Assembly: GCA_016793065.1 (NCBI GenBank) | Contig: JAEULV010000087.1 | Location: forward strand, 1 to 41,666 | DNA from: Hyphomicrobiaceae bacterium | GTDB lineage: Bacteria > Pseudomonadota > Alphaproteobacteria > Rhizobiales > Ancalomicrobiaceae | Direction of reading: 5' to 3' | DNA length: 41,666 nt | Part shown: piece after piece, positions 17,281-24,931 of the stretch | How the letters are laid out: every line of letters begins with the position of its first letter | How positions within the stretch are numbered: the first letter of the stretch is position 1 | Notes under the pieces: generated by a model | Seen by the model: the letters and a program-made list of their open reading frames with translations, nothing else | What the model was told of the DNA's origin: nothing | The model's database searches: none | Translations under genes and position numbers: made by a program

Positions 17281-17544
17281 ATGGGACGCGTCGTCAGCGT
17301 GCGCTATTTCGCCTGGGTGCGGGAGCGGATCGGCAAGGCCGAGGAGACCGTCGAGGTTCCCGACGAGGTGACGACGGCGCGCGACTTGGTTTTCTGGCTG
17401 AAGGGGCGCGGCGAGGAATACGACTATGCGCTGGAAAAGCCGGAGGTGATCCGGGTGGCCTTCGATCAGATGCATGTGGAGCCCGAGGCCGGGCTCGAGG
17501 GCGTGCGCGAGATCGCGCTGTTTCCGCCGATGACCGGGGGCTGA
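17281..17544 (+). CDS. moaD: Molybdopterin synthase sulfur carrier subunit MoaD
   Basis: An 87-residue ubiquitin-fold protein ending in the diglycine that is thiocarboxylated to donate sulfur to precursor Z (cyclic pyranopterin monophosphate). The N-terminal VRYFAWVRERIG and C-terminal EIALFPPMTGG are typical. It starts one base after pgsA and is followed five bases later by its partner moaE. The other moa genes are not in the window. Confidence 0.93.
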   Translation: MGRVVSVRYFAWVRERIGKAEETVEVPDEVTTARDLVFWLKGRGEEYDYALEKPEVIRVAFDQMHVEPEAGLEGVREIALFPPMTGG

Positions 17545-17549
17545 AGCCG

Positions 17550-18017
17550 ATGACCGGGGTGGCCGAGCCGACGATCCGGGTGCAGGCCGAGGCGTTCGAC
17601 GTGGCGGCCGAGCAGGCGCGGCTGGTGGCGGGGCGCACCGATGTCGGGGCGATCGTGACCTTTACCGGGCTTTGCCGGTCGGAGGACAACACGCTGGCGG
17701 CGCTTGAGCTCGAGCACTATCCCGGCATGGCGGAGGCCGAGATCGCGCGCACGGCGCGGGAGGCCTGCCGGCGCTGGCCGCTGACCGGCCTGACGGCGAT
17801 CCACCGTTTCGGCCGGATCGCGCCGGGCGACCTGATCGTGCTGGTGGCGACGGCATCGTCGCACCGGGCGGCGGCGTTTGAGGCGGCGGAATTCCTGATG
17901 GACTTCCTCAAGACCCGGGCGCCGTTCTGGAAAAAGGAACACCGCGTCGACGGCAGCAGCGGCGACTGGGTCGAGGCCAAGGACGTCGACGACCGGGCGG
18001 CGGCGAGGTGGGGGTGA
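17550..18017 (+). CDS. moaE: Molybdopterin synthase catalytic subunit MoaE
   Basis: A 155-residue protein that with MoaD converts cyclic pyranopterin monophosphate to molybdopterin. Recognisable parts are GAIVTFTGLCRS, LELEHYPGMAE, IHRFGRIAPGD, the basic segment SSHRAAAFEAAEFLMDFLKTRAPFWKKE and a final tryptophan after DDRAAARW. The catalytic lysines of the FWKKE region are present. Its stop overlaps the next start in TGATG. Confidence 0.93.
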   Translation: MTGVAEPTIRVQAEAFDVAAEQARLVAGRTDVGAIVTFTGLCRSEDNTLAALELEHYPGMAEAEIARTAREACRRWPLTGLTAIHRFGRIAPGDLIVLVATASSHRAAAFEAAEFLMDFLKTRAPFWKKEHRVDGSSGDWVEAKDVDDRAAARWG

Positions 18018-18607
18018 TGTCTCAGGCACCAACCATATGGCTGATTGCCGGCCCAAATGGAGTCGGCAAGACGACCTATGCGTTCCGGCATATCAAGACC
18101 GTCTCCGGCTCGGTGCATTTCATCAATCTGGACGAAATCGCTCGCGGATTGTCGCCGCTGGCGCCGGACGAGGCGCGGACTGCCGCCGCGAGGGTGGCGT
18201 TGGCCCGGGTCTCGGACATGATTGCCGATGGCAAGTCGTTTTCGATCGAGACGACGCTTGCGGGATTGACGCACCTGCGGACGCTGGAGCGGGCGCGGTT
18301 GGCCGGCTATCGGGCGTGTCTGCTGTTCTTTACCGTTCGCTCGGTCGAAACCTGTCTGGCCCGGGTGGCGCGTCGGGTCAGCGAAGGCGGACACGATGTG
18401 CCGGTACCGGACGTGATGCGGCGCTTCGCCCGGTCGATCCGGAACTTCCCCCGCTATGCCGATGCGGTTGATCTCTGGCGGGTGTTCGACAACAACAACG
18501 GCCGCTCGATCGTCGTGGCCGAGGGCCAGATGGGCTCGGAGCCGATGATCGGTGACCTGAGCGGTGTTCCCGTTGAATTTGCGTCGCAACTCATCGGGAT
18601 GCGTTGA
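18017..18607 (+). CDS. Zeta-toxin-like P-loop kinase / predicted ATPase (COG4185-like)
   Basis: A 196-residue P-loop protein. The Walker A motif is AGPNGVGKTT near residue 14, followed by FINLDEIARGL and the segment SFSIETTLAG, and an arginine-rich region (ARVARRVSEGGHDVP) that matches the substrate/ATP side of zeta-like kinases. Zeta toxins phosphorylate UDP-GlcNAc; COG4185 relatives are mostly unstudied. No epsilon-type antitoxin gene is next to it. The ATG at 18017 overlaps the moaE stop, with GAGGTGGGGG as ribosome site, so it is co-translated with the molybdenum cofactor genes. Confidence 0.75.
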   Translation: MSQAPTIWLIAGPNGVGKTTYAFRHIKTVSGSVHFINLDEIARGLSPLAPDEARTAAARVALARVSDMIADGKSFSIETTLAGLTHLRTLERARLAGYRACLLFFTVRSVETCLARVARRVSEGGHDVPVPDVMRRFARSIRNFPRYADAVDLWRVFDNNNGRSIVVAEGQMGSEPMIGDLSGVPVEFASQLIGMR

Positions 18608-18612
18608 CCCGA

Positions 18613-18975
18613 CTACGGCTTCTCGCCGCCGTCGGGGCCCCAGAAGATGACCCAGGTGGCGAAGTCGGGGGTGAAGTTTTCGAAACGGTGTTCGAGGCCG
18701 GCTTCGACGAAGATGACGTCGCCGGGGCCGAAGGGGCGGCGCTCGCCGGCCTTGAAGAAGGTGCCGGTGCCGGCGGCGATGACGTAGAGCTCGTCCTGAC
18801 GGTGCGGCTGTTGCGGGTCGATGCCCTCGGGGGCGTAATATTCGACCGTCATCGAGCCGTGGGCGATCAGGGTGGCGAAGGCCGGCGCGCGGCCACGGGT
18901 GGCGGCCTCGCCGGCGGCAATGGTCGTGAGCCAAGCCTGCGGATGTGCTGCTGGCGAGCTGGGTTCGGTGGTCAT
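18613..18975 (-). CDS. Cupin domain-containing protein
   Basis: A 120-residue single-domain cupin. The first motif is seen in PHRQDELYVIAAGTGTF and the second in GPGDVIFVEAGLEHRFEN, giving histidine and glutamate ligands for a metal. The substrate is unknown; small cupins include dioxygenases, isomerases and sugar-binding proteins. The ATG at 18975 has a GGAG ribosome site; the frame runs further upstream without similarity. It converges on the zeta-like kinase gene with a five-base gap. Confidence 0.82.
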   Translation of the reverse strand: MTTEPSSPAAHPQAWLTTIAAGEAATRGRAPAFATLIAHGSMTVEYYAPEGIDPQQPHRQDELYVIAAGTGTFFKAGERRPFGPGDVIFVEAGLEHRFENFTPDFATWVIFWGPDGGEKP

Positions 18976-19141
18976 GGTCGCGCGCTCCGCTGCTGGAAAG
19001 ACGGCGCATCGACCGCGCGGAAAGCCGCGACCGACGAACAACCACCTTTCCGGCAGCTTCCATCGATCGCGGGCGAAGGGCAAGGGCGGCGATGGCCGGC
19101 CGCCCGCCAGACCGGCGCCGGCAGCCGGCGGGCGCGGGCGG

Positions 19142-19414
19142 TCAGGCCGTGCGGCGGCCCTCGGGATAGTCATGGAGGAATTGCCGCAGCGACAGCAGCA
19201 GGCAGCGGGCGTGCTCGTGATTGCCGCCGGCGCGGGCGGCGCGCAGGTCGTCGACGATCATGTCGCGGATCTTCTCGGCGCCGTGCTCCATGTGCAGGAG
19301 GTACTGGCCAAGGGTCGCGGCCATGCAGTCGGCCAAGTGTTCATGCTCGGCGATGGCGTCGATCTCATCCTGGGTGAGGCCGGACAGGGCGACGATGTCT
19401 TCTTTGCTGATCAT
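19142..19414 (-). CDS. Small conserved hypothetical protein
   Basis: A 90-residue, mainly helical, acidic protein with many histidines (EHEHLADC, LLHMEHGAEK, GGNHEHARC). I know no defined function; the histidine/cysteine content might allow metal binding, but no motif is convincing. AGGGGAAA provides a good ribosome site for the ATG at 19414. It stands between ilvE and the cupin gene on the same strand. Confidence 0.65.
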   Translation of the reverse strand: MISKEDIVALSGLTQDEIDAIAEHEHLADCMAATLGQYLLHMEHGAEKIRDMIVDDLRAARAGGNHEHARCLLLSLRQFLHDYPEGRRTA

Positions 19415-19565
19415 GACGTTTCCCCTTTTTCCTTATCGGGGAATACTGCGCCGAAGGCCGCGGAAATGCGCTGAGCAAGATCAATCGAAACGATATAAAG
19501 GCTGATGACGACGAGCCGGGCGGCAGGCAGGGCGCCCGGTGCCCGATCGGATCGTGTCTGGCGCG

Positions 19566-19636
19566 CCCTTCCCATGAAGGGAAGGGTGCCTCGCGAGGCT
19601 GGAGCGGCGGTCGCCCGGCCGTCGAAGGGCCGGGCG
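19566..19636. repeat. Pair of hairpins downstream of ilvE
   Basis: CCCTTCCC pairs with GGGAAGGG (19566-19586), and CGCCCGGCC (19612-19620) pairs with GGCCGGGCG (19628-19636). The first resembles the intergenic palindrome at 26431. The second, just after the ilvE stop, may help end ilvE transcription, although there is no T run. Confidence 0.5.
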
Positions 19637-19648
19637 ATCGGGCTCAAC

Positions 19649-20524
19649 TCAGGCCTTGGGCGTCACTTCGGCCATGTAGGCGTCGACGAGGGCCTTGGAC
19701 ATGTTGCCGGGGGTGAAGCTGTAGGGGCCGATCTCGGAAACCGGGGTGACCTCGGCGGCGGTGCCGGTGATGAAGCACTCGTTGAAGCTCGCCATCTCCT
19801 CGGGCATGATCCGGCGCTCGATCACTTCCATGCCAAGGCGCTTGGCAAGGTCGATGACGGTGCGGCGGGTGATGCCGTCAAGGAAGCAGTCGGCCTTCGG
19901 CGTGTGGACGGCGCCGTCCTTGATGAAGAAGACATTGGCGCCGGTGCATTCGGCAACGCGGCCCTGCCAGTCGAGCATCAGCGCATCGGCATAGCCCTTG
20001 CGCTCGGCCTTGTGCTTGGAGATCGTGCAGATCATGTAGAGGCCGGCGGCCTTGGACCGCGACGGAGCGGTCGCCGGATCGGGGCGACGGTACTCGGCAA
20101 GATCGAGGCGGATGCCCTTCATGCGCTGGGCCGGGTCGAAATAGCTCGGCCACTCCCAGGTGGCGATGGCGAGATGGATGGTGTTCGACTGGGCGGCGAC
20201 GCCCATCATCTCGGAACCGCGCCAGGCGAGCGGACGGATATAGGCGTCCTTCTGGCCGTTCTTTTCCAGCACCAGACGCTTGGCGGCGTCGATTTCCTCG
20301 ACCGAATAGGGGATCTCGTAGTCGAGGATGCGGGCGGATTCCTTCAGGCGCTCGGAGTGCTCGGTGCACTTGAAGATCTCGCCGCCATAGGCGCGCTCGC
20401 CCTCGAATACCGCCGACCCGTAATGCAGCGCATGGGTCAGGATATGCACTTTGGCGTCCTTCCAGTCGACGAGCTTGCCGTCGAACCAGATGACACCGTC
20501 GCGCTGATCGAAGGGGACGGCCAT
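19649..20524 (-). CDS. ilvE: Branched-chain amino acid aminotransferase
   Basis: A 291-residue fold-type IV PLP enzyme that interconverts valine, leucine and isoleucine with their 2-oxo acids. Family features are HALHYGSAVFEGERAY near residue 30, the SKAAGLYM segment carrying the PLP lysine near 153, CTGANVFFIKDG, DGITRRTV and the phosphate-binding GTAAEVTPV. The ATG at 20524 with a TGGAG ribosome site gives the normal N-terminus; the frame is open for 30 codons further upstream. It is divergent from the MarR gene. Confidence 0.95.
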   Translation of the reverse strand: MAVPFDQRDGVIWFDGKLVDWKDAKVHILTHALHYGSAVFEGERAYGGEIFKCTEHSERLKESARILDYEIPYSVEEIDAAKRLVLEKNGQKDAYIRPLAWRGSEMMGVAAQSNTIHLAIATWEWPSYFDPAQRMKGIRLDLAEYRRPDPATAPSRSKAAGLYMICTISKHKAERKGYADALMLDWQGRVAECTGANVFFIKDGAVHTPKADCFLDGITRRTVIDLAKRLGMEVIERRIMPEEMASFNECFITGTAAEVTPVSEIGPYSFTPGNMSKALVDAYMAEVTPKA

Positions 20525-20564
20525 GGTAATCTCCATTCGGATGGTTTTGAGCCCTGCCGGCCGC

Positions 20565-20584
20565 GCAACCGGTTTTCCGGTTGC
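20565..20584 (-). promoter_or_regulatory. Perfect hairpin in the ilvE leader
   Basis: GCAACCGG (20565-20572) pairs with CCGGTTGC (20577-20584) around a four-base loop, 40 bases before the ilvE start. No leader peptide rich in branched-chain residues was found, so this is not a classical attenuator. Confidence 0.4.
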
Positions 20585-20781
20585 CCTCCCGACCGGCGGA
20601 AGGCATTGCTTCAAGACAATTTTGCGTCGCGGCGAAACTGCCGATATGGTCCCGATGGGCGAATGGCGCCTTTCGAGTCCCTAACGTGGCGGGGCCGGAG
20701 ACCGGGAGCAATCCCGGGGTTCGGCGCGGCGCCTAACGTCGTTTCGTCGCGGGCGGGTTCTTGGTAACAATCGAAGCAAAA

Positions 20782-20804
20782 TATGTCAACATGGCTGACA
20801 TAAA
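20782..20804 (+). promoter_or_regulatory. Palindromic operator over the MarR-gene start codon
   Basis: TATGTCA (20782-20788) and TGACATA (20796-20802) form a perfect inverted repeat with a seven-base spacer; the start ATG at 20791 lies inside the spacer. MarR proteins bind such palindromes and often repress themselves. A closely similar sequence lies at 40477-40499. Confidence 0.6.
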
Positions 20805-21336
20805 TTTCGTCACTACCGCCGCCGGCCGTTCGTCCGGCATCGATGCCGGTTCGGATGGCGCGGGCGCGCACTCCGCGACGGACGAACGCGCCGTGTTCGA
20901 GCTGATCGAGCTGTTGTTCTTCGCCTATCGCGACTTCGTGTCCGATCCGGATGAAATCCTCGGCCGGTTCAATTTCGGCCGGGCGCATCACCGTGTCGTG
21001 CACTTCGTCGATCGCAACCCAGGCATGACCGTGGCGGAGCTGCTCGACATCCTGCGGATCACCAAGCAGAGCCTGGGGCGGGTGCTGCGCGAGTTGATCG
21101 ACGAGGGCTATATCTCGCAGACGCCGGGGGAGGCCGACCGGCGGCAGCGGCTGTTGCACACCACCGACAAGGGGCACGCGCTGGCGGCGAGCCTGGCCGA
21201 GCCGCAGACGCGGCGGCTGCGGGCGGCGCTGGAGCAGCTCGGGCCGCAAGGCGGCGAGGAGGCCCGGCGCTTCCTGACGCTGGTGATCGACGAACGCAAC
21301 CGCGCCGAGGCGTCGCGGCTGTCGCGCAAGACCTGA
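20791..21336 (+). CDS. MarR family transcriptional regulator (PetP-like position)
   Basis: A 181-residue winged-helix regulator. The recognition region MTVAELLDILRITKQSLGRVLRELIDEGYI and the wing TPGEADRRQRLLHTTDKG are typical of MarR. The first 30 residues are low-complexity. The start is uncertain: ATG at 20791 sits in the operator palindrome, and a TTG at 20761 is in frame. It is followed by an OmpR-type regulator and a kinase, an order like petP-petR of Rhodobacter, where PetR is needed for cytochrome bc1 function; equivalence here is inference. Autoregulation through the palindrome is likely. Confidence 0.85.
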   Translation: MADINFVTTAAGRSSGIDAGSDGAGAHSATDERAVFELIELLFFAYRDFVSDPDEILGRFNFGRAHHRVVHFVDRNPGMTVAELLDILRITKQSLGRVLRELIDEGYISQTPGEADRRQRLLHTTDKGHALAASLAEPQTRRLRAALEQLGPQGGEEARRFLTLVIDERNRAEASRLSRKT

Positions 21337-21368
21337 CGCAGGGGCCGCCGATGGCGGGGAGGTGAGGC

Positions 21369-22091
21369 ATGGCGAATGACGACCCCGGGGCCGGCCGGCC
21401 GCCGGTTGCCGACGAGGCGGCGCATGTGCTGGTGATCGACGACGACCAGCGCATCCGCACGCTGCTGGCGCGCTATCTCGGCGACAACGGCTATCGGGTG
21501 TCGGGGGCCGCCTCGGCGGCGGAGGCGCGGCGGCTGATGGAGGCGTTCGACTTCGACCTGCTGATCGTCGACGTGATGATGCCGGGGGAGACCGGGCTGG
21601 AATTCACCGCGTCGCTGCGGCAGACCTCCGACGTGCCGATCCTGATGCTGACGGCGCGGTCGGAGGCGGAGAGCCGGATCAAGGGGCTGGAGCTCGGCGT
21701 CGACGACTATGTCGCCAAGCCGTTCGAGCCGCGCGAATTGCTCTTGCGGATTTCGGCCATCCTGCGCCGGCACCAGACGCCGCCGAAGCCGCGGCTTTCC
21801 AATGAGGTGCGGTTCGGGCCGTTCACCTTCGACATCGCACGTGAAGAATTGCGGCGCGGCGACGAGGTGATCCGGCTGACCGACCGCGAGCGGCAGCTGA
21901 TGAAGATGTTCGCCGAGAAGCCGGGCGCGACGATCCCGCGCCATGAGATCGTCGGCAACGACACCAGCCTGGGGGAGCGCACCGCCGACGTGCAGATGAA
22001 CCGGCTCCGACGCAAGATCGAGGTCGATCCGGCCAACCCTGCCTATCTGCAGACGGTTCGCGGCATCGGCTATCGCCTGATCACGGATTGA
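21369..22091 (+). CDS. OmpR-family response regulator (PetR-like)
   Basis: A 240-residue two-domain regulator. The receiver has the acidic pair in VIDDDQ, the phosphoacceptor Asp68 in LLIVDVMMPG, Thr95 and Lys117 in VAKPFEPRE. The C-terminal winged helix contains IRLTDRERQLMKMFAEKPG and ADVQMNRLRRKIE, then TVRGIGYRL. It follows the MarR gene by 32 bp with a GGGAGGTGAGG ribosome site and precedes the kinase by four bases, so the three form one operon. Target genes are not evident in the window. Confidence 0.93.
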   Translation: MANDDPGAGRPPVADEAAHVLVIDDDQRIRTLLARYLGDNGYRVSGAASAAEARRLMEAFDFDLLIVDVMMPGETGLEFTASLRQTSDVPILMLTARSEAESRIKGLELGVDDYVAKPFEPRELLLRISAILRRHQTPPKPRLSNEVRFGPFTFDIAREELRRGDEVIRLTDRERQLMKMFAEKPGATIPRHEIVGNDTSLGERTADVQMNRLRRKIEVDPANPAYLQTVRGIGYRLITD

Positions 22092-22095
22092 GCGC

Positions 22096-23559
22096 ATGAG
22101 CCCGGTCGAACCGCCGCCGAACCGACCGACCCTGCCGACGCGACTGGCCAATGCCGTCGGCGGCGCGATCTGGCGCGGGGTGATCGGGTTTCTCGAAGGG
22201 CTCGGGCAATTGGTCGAGCCGGTGTTCCGGCCGGTGGAACTGGCGCTGACGGCCATCGCCGACCGGATGCCGAAGGGGCTTTACGCGCGGGCGCTGCTGA
22301 TCGTGGTGCTGCCGATGGTGATCCTGCAGGCGGTGCTGACCTATGTGTTCATGGAGCGGCACTGGCAATTGGTCACCTCGCGCCTGTCGGAGGCGCTGAC
22401 GCGCGACATCGCGGCGCTGATCCTGGTGGCGGAAGCCTATCCGCAGGACAGCGAGGGCGAGATGCTGACGCGAATCGCGCGCGAATCGCTCAACCTGTCG
22501 GTCGGGTTCCTGCCGGACGGGTCGTTGCCGCCGCTGGGGCCGAAGCCGTTCCTGTCGCTGCTCGACAACGAGCTGTCGAACAACATCGCCCAGATCATCA
22601 AGCGGCCGTTCTGGATCGACACGGTCGGGCGGTCGGACCTGGTCGAGATCCGCATCCAGATGAAGGACCGGACGCTGCGGGTGTTTGCCCGCCGCAGCCA
22701 GACCTATGCCTCCAACTGGCACATCTTCATCGCCTGGATGGTCGGCACGTCGAGCGTGCTGCTGATCGTGGCGATCCTGTTCCTGCGCAACCAGATCCGG
22801 CCGATGCAGCAATTGGCAGCGGCGGCGGACAGTTTCGGCAAGGGGCGGCCGGTTGAAGGGTTGCGGATTCGCGGCGCGCGCGAGGTGCGGCAGGCGACCG
22901 AGGCGTTCTTCCAGATGCGGCGGCGAATCGAGCGGCAGATCGAGCAGCGCACCAGCATGCTCGCCGGCGTCAGCCACGACCTGCGCACGGTGCTGACCCG
23001 GTTCAAGCTGCAGCTGGCCCTGATGCCGGCCTCGCCCGAGATCGAGGAACTGGCGCGCGACGTCGAGGAAATGCAGGCGATGGTCGAGGCCTACATGGCG
23101 TTTGCTCGCGGCGACGGCGACGAGGATGCGCAGCCGACGGATATCGCGGCGATGCTGACCAGCATCGGGGCGGAGGCGGACAGGGCTGGATTCGAGGTCG
23201 CGGTATCGTTCGAGGGGCCGGTGGAATCGACGGTGCGGCCGGGGGCGTTCAAGCGCTGCATCGGCAATCTGGTCGGCAATGCCTGCCGCTATGGCGAGAA
23301 GGTGACGGCGGCGGGCCGGCACGCGCAAGGCTGGCTGACGATCACGGTCGACGATGACGGTCCGGGCATTCCGGAGGACGAACGCGAGAACGTGTTCAAG
23401 CCGTTCTACCGGCTCGACGCGGCGCGCAATCAGGACGAGGGCGGCACGGGGCTGGGGCTGGCGATCGCCCGCGACATCGCCCGCAGCCATGGCGGCGACG
23501 TGCGGCTGGAGACGAGCCCGATGGGGGGCTTGCGCTGCGTGCTGCGGATTCCCGGTTGA
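22096..23559 (+). CDS. Sensor histidine kinase with HAMP-like linker
   Basis: A 487-residue inner-membrane kinase, presumed partner of the adjacent regulator. An N-terminal cytoplasmic stretch of 60 residues precedes membrane segments at about 66-86 and 207-231, which frame a periplasmic sensor of about 120 residues. A HAMP-like linker (LRNQIRPMQQLAAAADSFGKG) follows. The phosphoacceptor His294 is in GVSHDLRTVLTRFK. The ATPase domain shows NLVGNACRYG (N box), VDDDGPGIPEDE, GGTGLGLAI and a final GGLRCVLRIPG. The ligand is unknown. Confidence 0.92.
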   Translation: MSPVEPPPNRPTLPTRLANAVGGAIWRGVIGFLEGLGQLVEPVFRPVELALTAIADRMPKGLYARALLIVVLPMVILQAVLTYVFMERHWQLVTSRLSEALTRDIAALILVAEAYPQDSEGEMLTRIARESLNLSVGFLPDGSLPPLGPKPFLSLLDNELSNNIAQIIKRPFWIDTVGRSDLVEIRIQMKDRTLRVFARRSQTYASNWHIFIAWMVGTSSVLLIVAILFLRNQIRPMQQLAAAADSFGKGRPVEGLRIRGAREVRQATEAFFQMRRRIERQIEQRTSMLAGVSHDLRTVLTRFKLQLALMPASPEIEELARDVEEMQAMVEAYMAFARGDGDEDAQPTDIAAMLTSIGAEADRAGFEVAVSFEGPVESTVRPGAFKRCIGNLVGNACRYGEKVTAAGRHAQGWLTITVDDDGPGIPEDERENVFKPFYRLDAARNQDEGGTGLGLAIARDIARSHGGDVRLETSPMGGLRCVLRIPG

Positions 23560-23680
23560 GGCGACCGTCTGGCGGCGCTCGCCGGGCGGGGTGGCTCGCT
23601 CGCATGGCGGCTCTCGCCGGGCGGGGCTGGTCAGCCGGGCCGGTTCGTGCTCCAAGACCGTTCCCTCGCACCCTTGCCGG

Positions 23681-24856
23681 ATGCTGCCCTTGCGCGCCTC
23701 GTTTTCAGCCCACACGGTTCTCGCCGGCCTGATGGTGACACTGGTCGGTTATGCCAGTTCGGTTGCCATCGTCATTCAGGGCCTCGCCGCCGTCGGTGCC
23801 TCGCAGGCGCAGATCGCCTCGGCGCTGGTCGGGCTTGCCATCGGCAAGGGGCTGGTCGGCGCCGGGCTCAGCCTGTGGACGCGGATGCCGATCTCGATCG
23901 CCTGGACGACGCCGGGCATGGCGCTGCTGGCCACCACGGGTGCGATGGCGGGGGGCTTCGCCGAGGCGGTCGGCGCCTTCATCATCACCGGGCTCCTGAT
24001 CGTCGTCGCCGGGACTTGGGAAACGCTGGGGCGCTGGGTGGCGATGATCCCGAAGCCGATCGCCAATGCGATGCTGGCCGGCGTGATCCTGAAACTTTGC
24101 CTGGCGCCGTTCGTCGCCCTGTCGAAGCTGCCGTTGGCGGCGGCGCTGGTGTTGGTCACCTGGCTGGTGATGATGCGGCTCGCTCGCCTATGGGCGGCGC
24201 CGGCGGCGGCGGTCGTGGCGGTGCTGGCGATGGGGTTCGGCGGCAACGGCGCCGGTCTGCCGGGCTTCGTCTGGCCGACGGTCGAGTTCGTCATGCCGGC
24301 CTTCAGCCTGCAGGCGCTGGTGTCGATCGCGCTGCCGCTGTTCCTGGTGACGATGGCGTCGCAGAACATTCCCGGCTACGCCGTGCTCGGCACCTATGGC
24401 TATCGGCCGCGCATGGCGCCGCTGTTGATCTCGACCGGGGCGATGTCGGCGGCGACGGCGGTCGTCGGCAGTCCGACCATCAACCTTGCCGCCATCACGG
24501 CGGCGTTGTGCGCCGGGCCCGACGCGGGGCCGGACCCGGCGCGGCGCTGGAGCGTCGCGGTGGTGGCGAGCCTCGGCTACGTCGCCTGCGGCCTGCTGGC
24601 CGGGGTGGCGGTGGCGATCGTGACCCGCTCATCGCCGGCATTGATCGAGGCGGCGGCGGGGCTGGCGCTGATCGGCGCGCTGGGCGGGGCGATGAAGGGG
24701 GCGATCGACGAGGAGCCGACGCGGGTGGCGGCGTTGGTGACGTTCCTCGTCTCGGCCTCCGGTCTCAACGTGCAGGGCATCGGCCCGGCGTTCTGGGGCC
24801 TCGTCATCGGGCTTTGCGTCCACGGCTTCCTGACGATCGGCCGCAAGGCGGCCTGA
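23681..24856 (+). CDS. Benzoate/H+ symporter BenE-family transporter
   Basis: A 391-residue inner-membrane protein with about eleven hydrophobic segments, belonging to the BenE family of the APC/NCS2 fold. Diagnostic sections include the N-terminal half up to IAWTTPGMALLATTGAM, then ASQNIPGYAVLGTYGYRP and VVGSPTINLAAITAALCAGPDA. The name rests on the Acinetobacter benzoate symporter; no benzoate genes are nearby, so the substrate is open. The ATG at 23681 starts shortly before the first conserved segment (FSAHTVLAGLMVTLVGYASS). It follows the kinase by 120 bp and converges on the glutamine synthetase-like gene. Confidence 0.88.
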   Translation: MLPLRASFSAHTVLAGLMVTLVGYASSVAIVIQGLAAVGASQAQIASALVGLAIGKGLVGAGLSLWTRMPISIAWTTPGMALLATTGAMAGGFAEAVGAFIITGLLIVVAGTWETLGRWVAMIPKPIANAMLAGVILKLCLAPFVALSKLPLAAALVLVTWLVMMRLARLWAAPAAAVVAVLAMGFGGNGAGLPGFVWPTVEFVMPAFSLQALVSIALPLFLVTMASQNIPGYAVLGTYGYRPRMAPLLISTGAMSAATAVVGSPTINLAAITAALCAGPDAGPDPARRWSVAVVASLGYVACGLLAGVAVAIVTRSSPALIEAAAGLALIGALGGAMKGAIDEEPTRVAALVTFLVSASGLNVQGIGPAFWGLVIGLCVHGFLTIGRKAA

Positions 24857-24931
24857 GGGGGATCCTGCCGGCGGCAGGCAATTTCGCGTCAGGAATGCCC
24901 TTGGGCCATGCAGATGCCGGAGGGCACCGGA

